Assembly: GCA_034231615.1 (NCBI GenBank)
Contig: CM067315.1
Location: 29,986,133 to 30,050,132 of the forward strand
From: Meghimatium bilineatum
Taxonomy: Eukaryota; Mollusca; Gastropoda; Stylommatophora; Philomycidae
DNA: 64,000 bases
Reading direction: 5' to 3'
Under the pieces are notes generated by a model. It did not search any database and was not told the origin of the DNA. It saw only the letters and a program-made list of their open reading frames with translations. Numbering within the stretch: the stretch's first letter is position 1; each line of letters starts with the position of its first letter. The position numbers and the translations under genes were made by a program. Of this stretch, positions 10,600 to 21,019 are shown piece after piece.

Positions 10600-11372
10600 G
10601 TGATGATGATGGTGGTGATGTTGATAATTATGGTGGTGGTGGTATTGATGATAATGTTGGTGATGAACTAATGTTGGCATTCATATTGATGATGGTGATG
10701 TTATGTATGATGATCATGATGGTGCTTGTGGATATGCTGATGTTGGTGATGTTACTAATGGGGGTGGTGATGATGTTGGTGATGATGTCGGTGATGATGT
10801 TGGTGATAATGTTGGTGATGATGTTGGTGATGATGTTGGTGATGATGTTGGTGATGATGTTGGTGATGATGTTACTAATGGCGATAGTAGTGTTGGTGAT
10901 GTTGGTGATGATGTTGGTGATGATGTTGGTGATGATGTTGGTGACGATGTTGGTGATGATGTTACTAATGGCGATAGTAGTGTTGGTGATGATGGTGATG
11001 ATGTTGGTGATGATGTTGGTGATGATGTTGCTGATGATGTTACTAATGGTGATGGTGCTAGTGTTGGTGATGATGTTGGTGATGATGTTGGTGATGATGT
11101 TGGTGATGATGTTGGTGATTATGTTGGTGATGATGTTGCTGATGATGTTGGTGATGATGTTGCTGATGATGTTACTAATGGTGATGGTGCTAGTGTTGGT
11201 GATGATGTTGCTGATGATGTTGGTGATGATGTTGGTGATGATGTTGGTGATGATGTTGGTGATGATGTTTCTGATGATGTTACTAATGGTGATGGTGCTA
11301 GTGTTGGTGATGATATTATTAATTGTGATGTTGATGGTGTTAGTGATAATGATGATCTTGGTCAGAATGGTA
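10600..11372. repeat. GAT-rich 12-bp minisatellite
   Basis: About 50 units of GATGATGTTGGT with variants (CTGATGATGTTA and ACTAATGGTGATGGTGCTAG recur at intervals, giving a loose higher-order pattern). The period is a multiple of three, so two plus-strand frames stay open for more than 270 codons as DDVGDDVG-type and MMLVMMLV-type repeats. I treat those frames as artefacts. A family A element interrupts the array at 11373, and GAT-rich sequence resumes at 11648. Confidence 0.95.
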
Positions 11373-11648
11373 ATCTTCTTCTGCGTTCGTTCTCAAACTC
11401 CTGCAGATTAGCAGGATGTAGTACAGAGAACGGAATGAGTTGTGTCATGATTTACAGCTATGCTGCGATATCTGTGCCTTTCGACCTGTCACATCCAACT
11501 TTAGCATGGCGTTGGGTCATGTTGACCCTATATGCGATGGGGCAGCTAACTTCATTTCATAACCTCCTTAGTTACCTCTAACGACATGAATGGAAGGTAA
11601 ACAGTGTTGTTATTCTTTGCTGCCCTCTCGGGCCCCAGCGACTCACGG
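11373..11648 (-). mobile_element. SINE-like family A copy, near full length
   Basis: On the minus strand it begins near the GGGCCCGAGAGG block and ends CTGCAGGAGTTTGAGAACGA followed by a short GAAGAAG tail. The intermediate landmarks are AACACTGTTTACCTTCCA, AAGGAGGTTATGA, ATGCTAAAGTTGGATGTG and GGCACAGATATCGCAGC. GAT-rich repeat lies on both sides, so it inserted into the minisatellite. Confidence 0.9.
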
Positions 11649-11705
11649 TGATAATGATAATGATATAAATAATGATGGTTGTGGTAATGATGATGATTTA
11701 GTCTG
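11648..11705. repeat. GAT/AAT-rich repeat remainder
   Basis: GATAATGATAATGATATAAA and GGTAATGATGATGATT resemble the array before 11373 and probably are its other flank. Confidence 0.7.
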
Positions 11706-11914
11706 AATAAAGCGCTGCTGCAGTTTGACAATAACTAAATGAGATACTGCAAGATTCTAAGACGCATTCAACAATAACACCTTCTTGCAACCACGCAATG
11801 ACTCTGCCTGTATCCGCAATACCCAGCTGTTGTCGTTGAGGAATTTTGTGAGGCCTATGCAGCAGATTTGTTGCTTATAAAGAAACTTGTGTGCGTACAG
11901 CTCATGACCAGTCT

Positions 11915-12383
11915 TCCAAATTTTATAGTTTTCCAAATTCTATAAGTCTCCCAAATTCCATAGTCTACCAAATTCTATAAGTCTCCCAAATTCCATAGTC
12001 TTCCAAATTCTATAAGTCTCCCAAATTCTATAGTCTCCCAAATGCTATAGTCTCCCAAATGTTATAGTCTCCCAAATGCTATAGTCTCCCAAATGCTATA
12101 GTCTCCAAAATGCTATAGTCTCCCAAATTCTATAGTCTCCCAAATTCTATAGTCTCCCAAATGCTATAGTCTCCCAAATGTTATAGTCTCCCAAATGCTA
12201 TAGTCTCCCAAATGTTATAGTCTCCCAAATGCTATAGTCTCCCAAATGCTATAGTCTCCCAAATGCTATAGTCTCCCAAATGCTATAGTCTCCAAAATTC
12301 TATAGTCTCCCAAATGCTATAGTCTCCCAAATGCTATAGTCTCCAAAATTCTATAGTCTCCCAAATGCTATAGTCTCCCAAAA
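11915..12383. repeat. 17-bp minisatellite, about 27 units
   Basis: Unit CCAAATGCTATAGTCTC with variants ATTC, TGTT and GCTA at one position. The first units are longer (TTCTATAAGTCTC). No coding potential. Confidence 0.97.
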
Positions 12384-12761
12384 TCATCACGCTCCTTTGA
12401 ATTAGCACGTTTTCTTTCATAAACATACATTATCAATGCTCACATTCTAGACCTCAAGTAAGGTCATCTATTCGAAGAGTGAGCAAAGCATAGCTTGTCA
12501 AACTTAGGCAGTTTTATACATTTTAAGAGTGAGGATATTGAAACCAGCCAGCCACCCTACTCGAAATTGCTTAAGTTAAAACCTGAACCATACTCAATTC
12601 CCAATTCTTTAAAAGGTAGAAATGCCTACCTCCCCAACAAGGTGTCATGTCCTTTAATATGTCCAATATATTTTATTCTTCTGATGTTTATTTCCATGGA
12701 TGTTCCATACTTGGTGAGGTTAAGTAAAATGTACCACTTATAGTGAGGTACGCCTATTTCT

Positions 12762-13034
12762 CCTTCTTCTTCTTCTTCTTCTGCGTTTGTTTTCTCATAC
12801 TCCTGCAGATTAGCAGGATGTAGTCCGAAGAACGGAATGTTTTGTGTCTTGGTTTACAACATTATTGCGATATCTGCGCCTTGCAGCCTGACACATCCGA
12901 CTTTGGGTCAGTGGCCCTATATGGGATAGGACAGCCAACTCCACCCATAACTCCTTAGTCGCCTCTTATGACATGCATGTAAAGTAAACAGATATTGTTA
13001 TTCGTTGCTCCCTATCGGGCCACGGCAACACTGG
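12762..13034 (-). mobile_element. SINE-like family A copy with (GAA)n tail
   Basis: The plus strand starts with TTCTTCTTCTTCTTCTTCTG (tail of a minus copy), then CTGCAGATTAGCAGGATGTA, GATATCTGCGCCTTGCAGCC, CATCCGACTTTGGGTCAGT, CTCCTTAGTCGCCTCTTATG and GGGCCACGGCAACACTGGGG. This is the full order of family A in reverse. It contains a small deletion around the ATGCTGAAGTCGG block. Confidence 0.9.
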
Positions 13035-13194
13035 GGCATATTTCAACCACTGACGTTAGACCAATTTTGCTATATCAGATGTTTACAACTGTCAAAATAA
13101 TTGATGAGGGTTGTGGTTCTGGTAGTTCAGTCCCCACTACCTCCTTAAATTAATATATAACATTGGATGATCGATAGGGGATATAATTAAATAT

Positions 13195-13640
13195 GTATGT
13201 GCAGACACTAAATGGTTTATGTTGTTGCAAACACAAAGTGGTTCATGTTGTGGCAGACACTAAATGGTTCATGGTGTGACAAACACAAAGAGGTTCATGT
13301 TGTGGCAGACACTAAATGGTTCATGGTGTGACAAACACAAAGAGGTTCATGGTGTGGCAGACACTAAATGGTTCATGGTGTGACAAACACAAAGTGGTTC
13401 ATGTTGTGGCAGACACTAAATGGTTCATGGTGTGACAAACACAAAGAGGTTCATGGTGTGGCAGACACTAAATGGTTCATGGTGTGACAAACACAAAGAG
13501 GTTCATGTTGTGGCAGACACTAAATGGTTCATGGTCTGACAAACACAAAGAGGTTCATGTTGTGGCAGACACTAAATGGTTCATGATGTGGCAGACACTA
13601 AGTGGTTCATGTTGTGACAGACACTACGTGGTTCACTAAG
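13195..13640. repeat. 52-bp minisatellite built of two 26-bp halves
   Basis: Two related half-units alternate: one contains ACACTAAATGGTTCATG, the other ACACAAAGAGGTTCATG. About eight dimers are present, with the last units diverging (ACACTACGTGGTTCACT). Confidence 0.95.
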
Positions 13641-13645
13641 TGGGT

Positions 13646-13716
13646 CTTTGTGAGGGATACAGGACCTGTCTGTAACGACCAATGTACCGGGTTCGAATCC
13701 AGTCGCAGGCAATTGC
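13646..13716 (+). other. Weak tRNA-like sequence
   Basis: GGTTCGAATCC at 13690-13700 is a perfect Pol III B-box. The expected A-box 44 bp upstream (about 13646) is poor, so this may be chance or the decayed head of a tRNA-derived SINE. Confidence 0.3.
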
Positions 13717-14139
13717 TAATTCGAACCGTTCAAAAAGCAATGGCAAACTACTGATTTACTTTATATTGTCTAGTAAATTCAATATATTCTAAAAATGCAG
13801 GGTTGATGGCTACTTCCTGAACAGGATATGGTATGAAGAAGATCTTCATAGTTTGTGTTGCAGGATACACAGAATCAATGTTAAGTGAAAAAGGTGTGAG
13901 AGAAATAAGAATGTGTCAGAGCAAATTAAAAGATTGAAGACTATTCAGGTGAGAATAATGTGGAGAAAATGTCAAAATTATAATTCATAAACAAACCGTG
14001 GAATAGAAAGTGGAGAGACATGATGGTATGTACAGTTGCGGATGAGACTTGAAGACTGGTAAACTGAACAATTCTTGACAGACTGCACAGGTGCGGAATG
14101 GGGGCCACTCTTATGAAGCGTAATATTTGTATTCGTGAT

Positions 14140-14412
14140 TGTTTCTCCATTCTGGGGTGTTCTCAAGCTCCTGTAGTTTAGCGGGATGTAGTTCCGTGTA
14201 TATGAGTTGTGTCATGGTTTATATCTTAGTTGAGATGTCTGTATGCTTCGGTTCGATACATCCAACTTCTGCATGGGTTCTGAGTCACGTTTACCTTCTA
14301 TGATATACGATTTTTTAACACCAACCATAAAAACAATACTAGTCGCATCTTGCGATATGCATGACAGTTCATAGGATTGTTAATAGATTCTCCTTATCTG
14401 GCCGCTGTAACA
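14140..14412 (-). mobile_element. SINE-like family A copy, diverged
   Basis: Landmarks in reverse order are TTCTCAAGCTCCTGTAG, TTTAGCGGGATGTAGTTC, GTGTCATGGTTTATATCTTA, CATCCAACTTCTGCATGGG, GCGATATGCATGACAG and TCTGGCCGCTGTAACATACC. It lies 75 bp before a family B copy in the same orientation. Confidence 0.8.
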
Positions 14413-14484
14413 TACCATGGCTATTTGTAATTCAATGTATCTGCTTTTCCATTTGCGAGATATTTTGTTTTAAGTGTATTTATT

Positions 14485-14642
14485 CTGCATCGTTCATTCT
14501 CAAACTCCCACTGGATCTCTCTTGTAGCAGAACAATGATCCAACTAGATTTCCAGCAGGGTGTAGTCTAGAGAATGATATTGCGTTGTGTCACGCTTTTA
14601 TTTACAACAATGGCACGACACATTCTACCTTCGGCGGATTAG
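14485..14642 (-). mobile_element. SINE-like family B copy
   Basis: TCGTTCATTCTCAAACTCCC, ACTGGATCTCTCTTGTAGCA, TAGATTTCCAGCAGGGTGTA, GTCTAGAGAATG, GCGTTGTGTCACGC and CTACCTTCGGCGGA follow the family B order on the minus strand. The tail is short. Confidence 0.85.
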
Positions 14643-14689
14643 GAGAATTTGATTGTATTTCTAGCGACATATTTTTGTTAACATATTCT

Positions 14690-15640
14690 GGTTTGAGGTT
14701 TTTATTAATCTGTGTAGTGTCTATGTTTTGTTTTTTATTGGGGTGTGGGTCTAGTTTATTTCTTTTTCTTTCTCTGCTGTCTATGCTTTTCTGTTCTGTT
14801 TTCGCAAGTATATGTAGTTTTTTATGTTTTTGTTATTTTGTCTGATTTCTATGTTTTTGTTATTCTGGTTTCTATGTATTTTGTTAGTCTGTCATATTTC
14901 TCTGTTATTGTCTTTCTTCTAGTTTTTATGTGTATGTAAATCTGATTATTTTCTACGTTTTATTTGTCTTCTATTTTTTTAATTAACTGATATAGTTACT
15001 ATGTTTAAAAAAAATTAGTTTAGTTTATATGTTTTTCTTAGTCTGGCTACTTTCTATGCTTTTGGAAGCCTGTCTGGTTAGTCTGTTTAGTTAGTTTATT
15101 TGTTAGTCTGTGTGGTTTTCTTTGTATTTTTTGGGTCTGGTTTCTATGAGTTTGTTTGTCTGGTTTCTATATTTATGCTAGTCTTATCTCTATGTTATGT
15201 TAGGTTGGTTTCTATATTTTTGCATGTCTGTCTAGTTTCTATTATTTTGTTAATCTGTCTAGTTTATATGGTGTTGTTTGCTTTCTGGTTATGTGCTTTC
15301 GTTAGTATATCTAGTTTCCATGTTTTTATTTGTCTTCTAATTTGTATTAGTATGTCTAGTTTCTATGTTATTGTTAGTCCCTATATTTTCTATATATTTG
15401 TTATTGTCTCCAGATTCTATACTTTGTTAGTTTGTCTATTTTCTATATACTTCTTTGTCCTATGATGTATATGTTTCTATTAATATATCTAGTTTATATG
15501 CTTTTTTTCGAATCATTCTAGCTTTTATCTTGTTGTTTGTCTGTCTGGATTCTGTGCCTGTTTTACGCTATCTGCTTCTATGTTTTTGTTAGTCTGTCTG
15601 ATTTGTATGTTTTTGTTAGGCTTCTGTGAATTCAATATCG
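14690..15640. repeat. T-rich degenerate tandem repeat
   Basis: About 950 bp built from diverged units of roughly 25-30 bp such as GTTTCTATGTTTTTGTTAGT and CTGTCTAGTTTCTATG. Strong T bias on the plus strand gives hydrophobic open frames (VFFVFFGSGF-like) that I regard as compositional. Confidence 0.75.
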
Positions 15641-15775
15641 AGAAATCCTGCAGGTTTAATTTTCTCATATGGGTTCAATGTCACCAAAATAGTTATATAT
15701 TTTACTAGTTTTGTCAGTGTATTCAGAAATCCATCTTCATTTTTCTCTACAATCTGGGTATCCTTCAGATCTTGC

Positions 15776-15893
15776 CCTGTTAGTCTCCTTATCTCTTCAT
15801 TTCGTATCTTGCACTGTTAGTCTCCTTATCTCTTCATTTCGTATCTTGCCCTGTTAGTCTCCTTATCTCTTCATTTCGTATCTTGCCCTGCCA
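15776..15893. repeat. 37-bp tandem repeat, 3 units
   Basis: Three almost identical units beginning CTGTTAGTCTCCTTATCTCT and ending TTTCGTATCTTGCC. Confidence 0.95.
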
Positions 15894-16270
15894 CCTAATG
15901 TTCAGTTTTCTTTTTCAGAATTTATTCATCTGTAGTTTTAGCTGCATCTGGTTCACACAGTCTCGCTCTACGGGGTGTCTATAAGGTCACTATAGACTGG
16001 TGTAACACAGAACCTCATTTAATAACAACACTTCATATGACGCAGTGTCTGTAACAATATAAATGAGTACACAGGGACTGATAGACACACGGTACTTTAT
16101 TCCTCACGTTGTCTGCTGCAGTTACATACATGTCTTAAGTAAAAGAGGACTTTTAAAAACATATCTCTTCGTTTTTGTGGGATATTTGCTGCCATTTTCA
16201 AGAACATAATTTTGGAAGAGAGTTTTTCCTTATATTTAATTTTAGCATGCTCCTAGTTAATTTTATGTTT
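15894..16270. other. No recognisable feature
   Basis: Nothing supported. Confidence 0.4.
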
Positions 16271-16425
16271 GTTTTGGCGTTCATTCTCAAACTCCCAGGG
16301 GATATCTCACGTAGTAGAACGGTTCTACTAGATTCAAAACTGGATGTAGGCCGAAAAACAAAAATGCGTTGTAGCATACGTTTGATGTGTATATATTACC
16401 CGACACATCTGATTCGATGGTGACT
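16271..16425 (-). mobile_element. SINE-like family B copy, diverged
   Basis: GGCGTTCATTCTCAAACTCC, GGATATCTCACGTAGTAGAA, CTAGATTCAAAACTGGATGT, AAATGCGTTGTAGC and CCGACACATCTGATTC are in family B order. No GAA tail remains. Confidence 0.75.
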
Positions 16426-16609
16426 CCCCACCTCCCAATACTAAATAACAAGCTCTAACTTCCTGGAGAGGGGGGGGGGTTTAACCTTCCAAATCACCAA
16501 TTCTCCTATTCATTCCCCTTATCTAAGGTACGCATTTTCTGTACGCGTTGTCCCAACGTCTTCTTCCCGCATGTAGAGACTTTGTTGAAAAATTATACAT
16601 TTACATGGG

Positions 16610-16746
16610 TTCACAAATAATTGTGCATAAAGGACGGACCACATAGTTGCCACTAGGATACTAAAATCAAGACAGTCATATTCACAAATAATTGTGCATA
16701 CAGGACAGATCAACTAGTTGCCAACTAGGATACCAAAATTAAGAAA
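16610..16746. repeat. About 69-bp direct duplication
   Basis: CACAAATAATTGTGCATA occurs twice, each followed by a similar block (ACAGGAC / AAGGACG, TAGTTGCC, CTAGGATAC, AAAAT) about 69 bp apart. The copies have diverged by several substitutions. Confidence 0.8.
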
Positions 16747-16976
16747 GGCATGTGACAGTCTAAAAGGTATGTGACGTGTCGTGGCGATAACAGTGAATAC
16801 CAAGTGAACGATGGTTATCTCTAATAATCATTATCAGGTAGCATATCGTGGACCGGAAGTAGCAGTTATCACAGCCTTTCGAACCTCGTGCCGATCTTGA
16901 GGAAATTTTCCTGGTTATGTCCGTGTAATGTTCATGTTGTCTTTAATATTTTGTGTCCATCTTCTTCATAGCTTAC

Positions 16977-17722
16977 TTACTTTTCTGTTGCCATTGCATC
17001 TTCCCCTCCATTGTCGACTTTTCTATGCTGTCTGATATGGCCATAATATTGTAATTTTCTAGACCGTACCTCGGTGTTTAGCCAGTGTTCATTTCTTCTT
17101 TCTTCCACTGATGGCAAACCTGTGCATGTTTCCATTTCTGTGTTTAGAGTAGTATTCATACCTCCTGTTAAAATTCTGAGATTGTGATTTTGTATCTTTG
17201 AAATCTTTTGAGTGTTACTCTTGGCTGCAGTCCCCCATGCTGAAATTCCATATTCCAAAGCCGGTCTTACGTATCCTGTATATGATCCAATTATAATTTT
17301 TGTATTTGCATCCCAATCTGAAATTGTTCCAGACAAGTTTTTAAAGTAGTGTTATCCTCAATATACCTTTTATTTGACACTGGTCTATGTCCTATTTCCA
17401 TGTTAATCTTGAGTCAAAAGTGACTCCAAGGTATGTGGATGTCTCATCTTTTTGCAATATTTGACCGTTTATGGTAGTAGGATTTTATGTGGTTTAGTGG
17501 ACATGCTGAAGATGTTATTGGTAGTTTTTGGACATTGATAGACATGGACCATCGGTCTGTTTACTTGGTCAAATTATCCATAACTTCCTGTAAACTTTTT
17601 TTGTTGTGCCTACGCTCTCTACCATATTATCAGATCGACTGCTTTCATTGCAGTGTTTACTTTAAGCAAAAGGAATTGGTCAATGTCGTTCATGAATATA
17701 AGGAACACAATATAGGCATCCA
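16977..17722 (-). mobile_element. Jockey-type LINE reverse transcriptase remnant
   Basis: Minus-strand translations in order are VFLIFMNDID (17700 side), NTAMKAVDLIIW (where the catalytic YADD box should be), then SMSTKPHKILLP, STYLGVTFDSRLTWK, a frameshift, and an open frame (17336-16977) with TGYVRPALEYGISAWGTAAK, IQNHNLRILTGGM and ETCTGLPSVEERR. This is the palm-to-thumb order of jockey-type RTs. The usual YADD has become KAVD, and stops and a frameshift are present, so it is dead. Confidence 0.85.
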
Positions 17723-17725
17723 ATT

Positions 17726-17775
17726 TGTTGCCCCTACGACCCTGAAGGGTTACGGGTTTATTGATTGATTAACTC
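17726..17775 (+). mobile_element. RTE-like LINE 3' tail only
   Basis: CCCCTACGACCCTGAAGGGT, then TACGGGTTTATTGATTGATT, matches the terminal 40 bp and (TTGA)n tail of the element at 8066 and the end of the one at 48745. Only this extreme 3' end is present, a severe 5' truncation. Confidence 0.8.
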
Positions 17776-17810
17776 TTGTCAATTCTTTCTGTTAGCTTAT
17801 CTTTATTATA

Positions 17811-17893
17811 CAAACGCGAATGGCTCATTAAATCAGTCGAGGGTTCTTAGAGGACACTATCCTACTTGGATAACTGTCAGATCTAGGAGAACT
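17811..17893 (+). pseudogene. 18S rRNA fragment (5' domain), non-functional
   Basis: CGCGAATGGCTCATTAAATC, then AGTCGAGGGTTCTTAGAGGA and ATCCTACTTGGATAACTGT, correspond to the highly conserved 5' domain of eukaryotic 18S rRNA, roughly positions 75-160 of the molecule. The AGTCGAGG spelling fits lophotrochozoan 18S as I recall it. About 80 bp are present, with changes in conserved places (GATCTAGGAGAACTTG where AATTCTAGAGCTAATACATG is expected). No flanking rDNA is visible, so it is a dispersed fragment, probably captured by retroposition or repair. Confidence 0.85.
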
Positions 17894-18019
17894 TGTTCTC
17901 GGTGAGTAATGTTTCACAAAATTTTGGTTATTTCCCAGAGAATACCTGATTCCAAACGTGCGAATTTTTCCAGTTGTAATATAAAAAGTGAAACTTGGAA
18001 GAGGGTAATTAATTTTTTC

Positions 18020-18160
18020 TAATAACTGGTAATACACATAATAATACATACAACACGATGTTTCGACCAAAAGGCCGTTTTTTGTCAGATACGTTTTTTT
18101 CTTTATAAAGGCATTATTTTTGGTCGAACGTCGCTTTGTGTATGTGTATTACCAAGCATT
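18020..18160. mobile_element. Fold-back element
   Basis: ACTGGTAATACACATA...TTTCGACCAAAA on the left is mirrored by TTTTGGTCGAACGTCG...TGTGTATTACCAAG on the right, giving arms of about 40-45 bp around a T-rich loop of about 45 bp. A related single arm (GTCGAAACGTCGATTTTGTG) lies at about 60373. This suggests a dispersed MITE-like family. Confidence 0.65.
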
Positions 18161-18255
18161 AGTAAATCTACGTTACCGTTTCAATTTTCGTCTGCTCGAT
18201 TACAGTTTTAATGCAGTTCTTATTTATTATCAATTGATAATATAATGTCAGGTTT

Positions 18256-18537
18256 GACGCCCGTGTGTTGCTGGGGCCAGAAAGGGGAGCAAAGAATAGC
18301 AACACTGTTTACCTTCCACGCATGTCGTAAAAGGCGACTAAGGAGGTTATGGGATGGAGTTGGCTGTCCCATCCCATAGAGGTTAAGTGACCCAAAGCCA
18401 TGCTGAAGTCGGATGTGTCAGACCGAAAGGCGTAGATATCGCAGCACTGCTGTAAACCATGACACAACGCATTCCGTTCTCAGGACTACATCCTGCTAAT
18501 GTGCAGGAGTTTGAGAACGAACGCAGAAGAAGAAGAT
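18256..18537 (+). mobile_element. SINE-like family A copy, full length
   Basis: Starts CGCCCGTGTGTTGCTGGGGC, contains AGCAAAGAATAGCAACACTG, ACGCATGTCGTAAAAGGCGA, TAAGGAGGTTATGGGATGGA, CATGCTGAAGTCGGATGTGT and ATATCGCAGCACTGCTGTAA, and ends GCAGGAGTTTGAGAACGAAC plus a short GCAGAAGAAGAAG tail. It is one of the best representatives of the family. Confidence 0.92.
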
Positions 18538-18611
18538 AGCAGGTTTGAAAGAAGACCGGTGGAAATGTGCAAAACAAAGGCTCTTAAATAGCAGCCCAGG
18601 CTAAGTTTTAT

Positions 18612-18750
18612 ATAGACGTGGTTTTCAACGTGGGTCGTATGGGCCTATGAGGGACATCGGACCAAGAGGAGATTTGGGATCACGGATACAGTTTTAGATA
18701 ATTTGGAGGCCACAGATCCGTCGGGGGATGGGAATGGTAATATATTTTTT
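18612..18750 (+). mobile_element. Possible hAT-like fragment
   Basis: GTGGTTTTCAACGTGGGTCG resembles the TGGTTCTCAACGTGGG-type left ends of hAT elements. No matching right terminal repeat or target duplication was found. Confidence 0.3.
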
Positions 18751-18949
18751 AGTGTGTAAGATATGCAGCTGTATATAAATAAACTGCACTAAATAATGTC
18801 TTCTGAGCTTCACAGAAATTCCACATTTTTTTCAGATCCTAGTGGGTTCAGAAGGAAAAAAACCATGTCCCACAAGGTGACTTCGGTTAAGGAAGGACTT
18901 AGGGCAACTGATAAATATATTATTTATATGTTTACAACCAAATGTAAAG

Positions 18950-19185
18950 GCAGAAACAAGACACGACGCTCATTTTGTAAACGTATTTTGAAAGAAACAG
19001 TCATGACTGGAGGGTAGGAGGAAAAGAAGCGGCTAAAGGAAATCCTGGATTGACAACATCAAAGAATGGCCTGGTCGTGATTTTTGTGCTCTAGTAGGAA
19101 TGACTGAGGGCAGAATTGTCTGGATGGCTTTTTGTGCTAATTCTTCCAGTGTTGACAACTCTCGGGCGCTGACTGACTATGGGTT
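18950..19185 (+). mobile_element. RTE-like LINE C-terminal fragment
   Basis: From about 19012 one frame with a single stop reads GRRKRSG, stop, RKSWIDNIKEWPGRDFCALV, GMTEGRIVW, FCANSSSVDNSRALTDYG. The NIKEWxGxxxxxLxxxxEDRxxW pattern is the C terminus of an RTE-like ORF2, closest in style to the element at 48745. The upstream part (ACACGACGCTCATTTTGTAA) fits RHDSxxK in another frame. Confidence 0.75.
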
Positions 19186-19960
19186 TTATTATTATGTTAT
19201 TGAAGGAAGAAAAGACCACCCAGCCACATTTATATTTCCGAAGCATATATTAACTCCAAATCCCCTTCAGCTACCACATCGTCACGTAGACCCACCTGTT
19301 GTGCCGAGAAAGTGATACATCCTTCACTTTTCTAATGACTTCTAAATTTATTACTGCAGGACGGGAAACAACTTAAGGAGGTATTAGATAATTTTCATAC
19401 GATACACAAACTCTCATGGGGGGCCTGTAAATACTTTAGAAAGTTAAAAAATTACAAGTTGTAACGGCAGGCGTCACTTCATCCGTGATACATGCATCAA
19501 AGGGCGGTAACTGTCAGAAGTTGTGACACTGAAATAAACCAGGGCACAATGCGTGCAGTCTACCTATCACAACTACTTTAATTTTAATTACATAACGCGC
19601 TGAACCAGACACCAATATTTTCTGGACAAGTAATCCTGTGAGTTCTTGTACATACTGTGGAAGATTTTGTTGCTTAGATAAGTCTTGTGAGGCACATCCG
19701 TCATCGCCATGTGTCATAGATTGTATTCCTTATAGCACATCAAGAAAGGTCTTTCCATAAATTATGTCAACAACTTTTGCCAACTCACTCTCCTCTCAAC
19801 ACCGAAAGGTACATGAGGACAGAAAGAAGAAGAACTTTTGCCAATATTTACCCCTTTCCCATGGTTAACAACTGTCAAGAATTCATGGACAACCTTCTGC
19901 TTAATTATGTCAATTTGTACACCTTCCGCCTCCCTTTGCCAACAACGTATGTAGCAAGAA
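19186..19960. other. No recognisable feature
   Basis: Short open frames only. Nothing I can assign. Confidence 0.4.
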
Positions 19961-19964
19961 AAAA

Positions 19965-20073
19965 AATGAAGACAAAATCATGATTTGTTTCTCAAATTTT
20001 GAAGACAAAATCATGATTTATTGCTCAAATTTTGAAGACAAAATCATGATGTGTTTCTCAAATTTTGAAGACA
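19965..20073. repeat. 33-bp tandem repeat, 3 units
   Basis: Three units containing TCAAATTTTGAAGACAAAAT and CATGAT. The period of 11 codons keeps a short frame open (SNFEDKIM repeats), but no gene context supports it. Confidence 0.95.
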
Positions 20074-20342
20074 AAATTTCAGATTCGCACAATTTGATTG
20101 ATGTATTTAAAAAATTCAATATTTTTGACGTCAACTTTTGCGTCAACTATTACGACCTTTTAAAGACCCTATCCAGTAATTGTCGACTTAATTTATTGAC
20201 GTCCCTTCATACTATCGTCTGGAAAGATGTCGTAGATTCTGAAGTATAAAAAACGCATCGTTTATAGGTAGACGTTCATAGTATGCTTGAATCAATTTTT
20301 TAAAATTACAATAGTCATCATAAATAGATTTTATAACTTCTT

Positions 20343-20607
20343 TTCTCATGTGCATTTATTCTCAAATTCTTCAGATTAGCATGATAAAGTCCGCAGAACA
20401 AAATACATATGTCATGGTTTACGACTTTGCTGCGATATCTGCCCCGCGCTTCTTGACAATCGACTTCAGAATGGCTTCTAGGACACTTTGACAATCCATG
20501 GTATGGGACACTATTTCCGCCCCAATACCTCATTAGTTTTCTCATACACTGTGCATGACTGGTAACAGTGTGGTCATTATTTGATCCCCCTGTAGACCCC
20601 GACAACA
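20343..20607 (-). mobile_element. SINE-like family A copy
   Basis: In reverse family order: TTTATTCTCAAATTCTTCAG, GATTAGCATGATAAAGTCCG, GTCATGGTTTACGACTTTGC, TGCGATATCTGCCCCGCGCT, CTTCAGAATGGCTTCTAGG, CTCATTAGTTTTCTCATAC and CCCCGACAACACACGG. The substitution load is high. Confidence 0.8.
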
Positions 20608-20995
20608 CACGGATGTGAATGAGTTATGTAATGTAATGGTTTACAGATTCGCTGCGATTACTGGCATATCCGATTTCAGCTTGGCTTTTGAGTCTGTTTC
20701 ACTTAAAAGTATTAAAAGGCGTAGATGAATTGCTTCGTTGTTCAGCATGTTAGTTTATATGTACCCCGTCTCTCTCAAAGAAGAGGCACGCCGAGAGTAC
20801 CACTCACAGCACGTAACTCCGTAGCCTCAGGCGATAATCCCTTGGATTATCGACAAAATCCACGTTGTAAACAAAACGCCAGTAGTCAATTTGACATAAG
20901 AATAGAATATCTAATTCCACCCCCATAACTCTTAGTAACCTTTTACTCCATGCATGGCAAATCGTAATATTGGAATTCTTAGCAGCACTTTCATA
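20608..20995 (-). mobile_element. Family A copy interrupted by family C material
   Basis: 20608-20698 matches the A middle part (AATGGTTTACAGATTCGCTG, ATCCGATTTCAGCTTGGCTT). 20905-20995 matches its other end (CCCATAACTCTTAGTAACC, ATGCATGGCAAATCG). Between them, 20725-20900 carries a family C segment (GCCGAGAGTACCACTCACAG, CACGTAACTCCGTAGCCTCA). The simplest reading is an insertion of C into A. Confidence 0.65.
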
Positions 20996-21019
20996 TCCCA
21001 GAAATACACGGTAAAATTA

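Noticed and set aside
10590-11581. Two overlapping frames of 273 and 292 codons (MMLV and DDVG repeats)
   Set aside because: Produced by the 12-bp GAT-rich repeat; they run into the SINE at 11373, so the end of each frame is transposon sequence.
14585-15465. Hydrophobic open frames that could look like membrane proteins
   Set aside because: They lie in a T-rich degenerate tandem repeat; the hydrophobicity comes from TTT, GTT and TAT codons.
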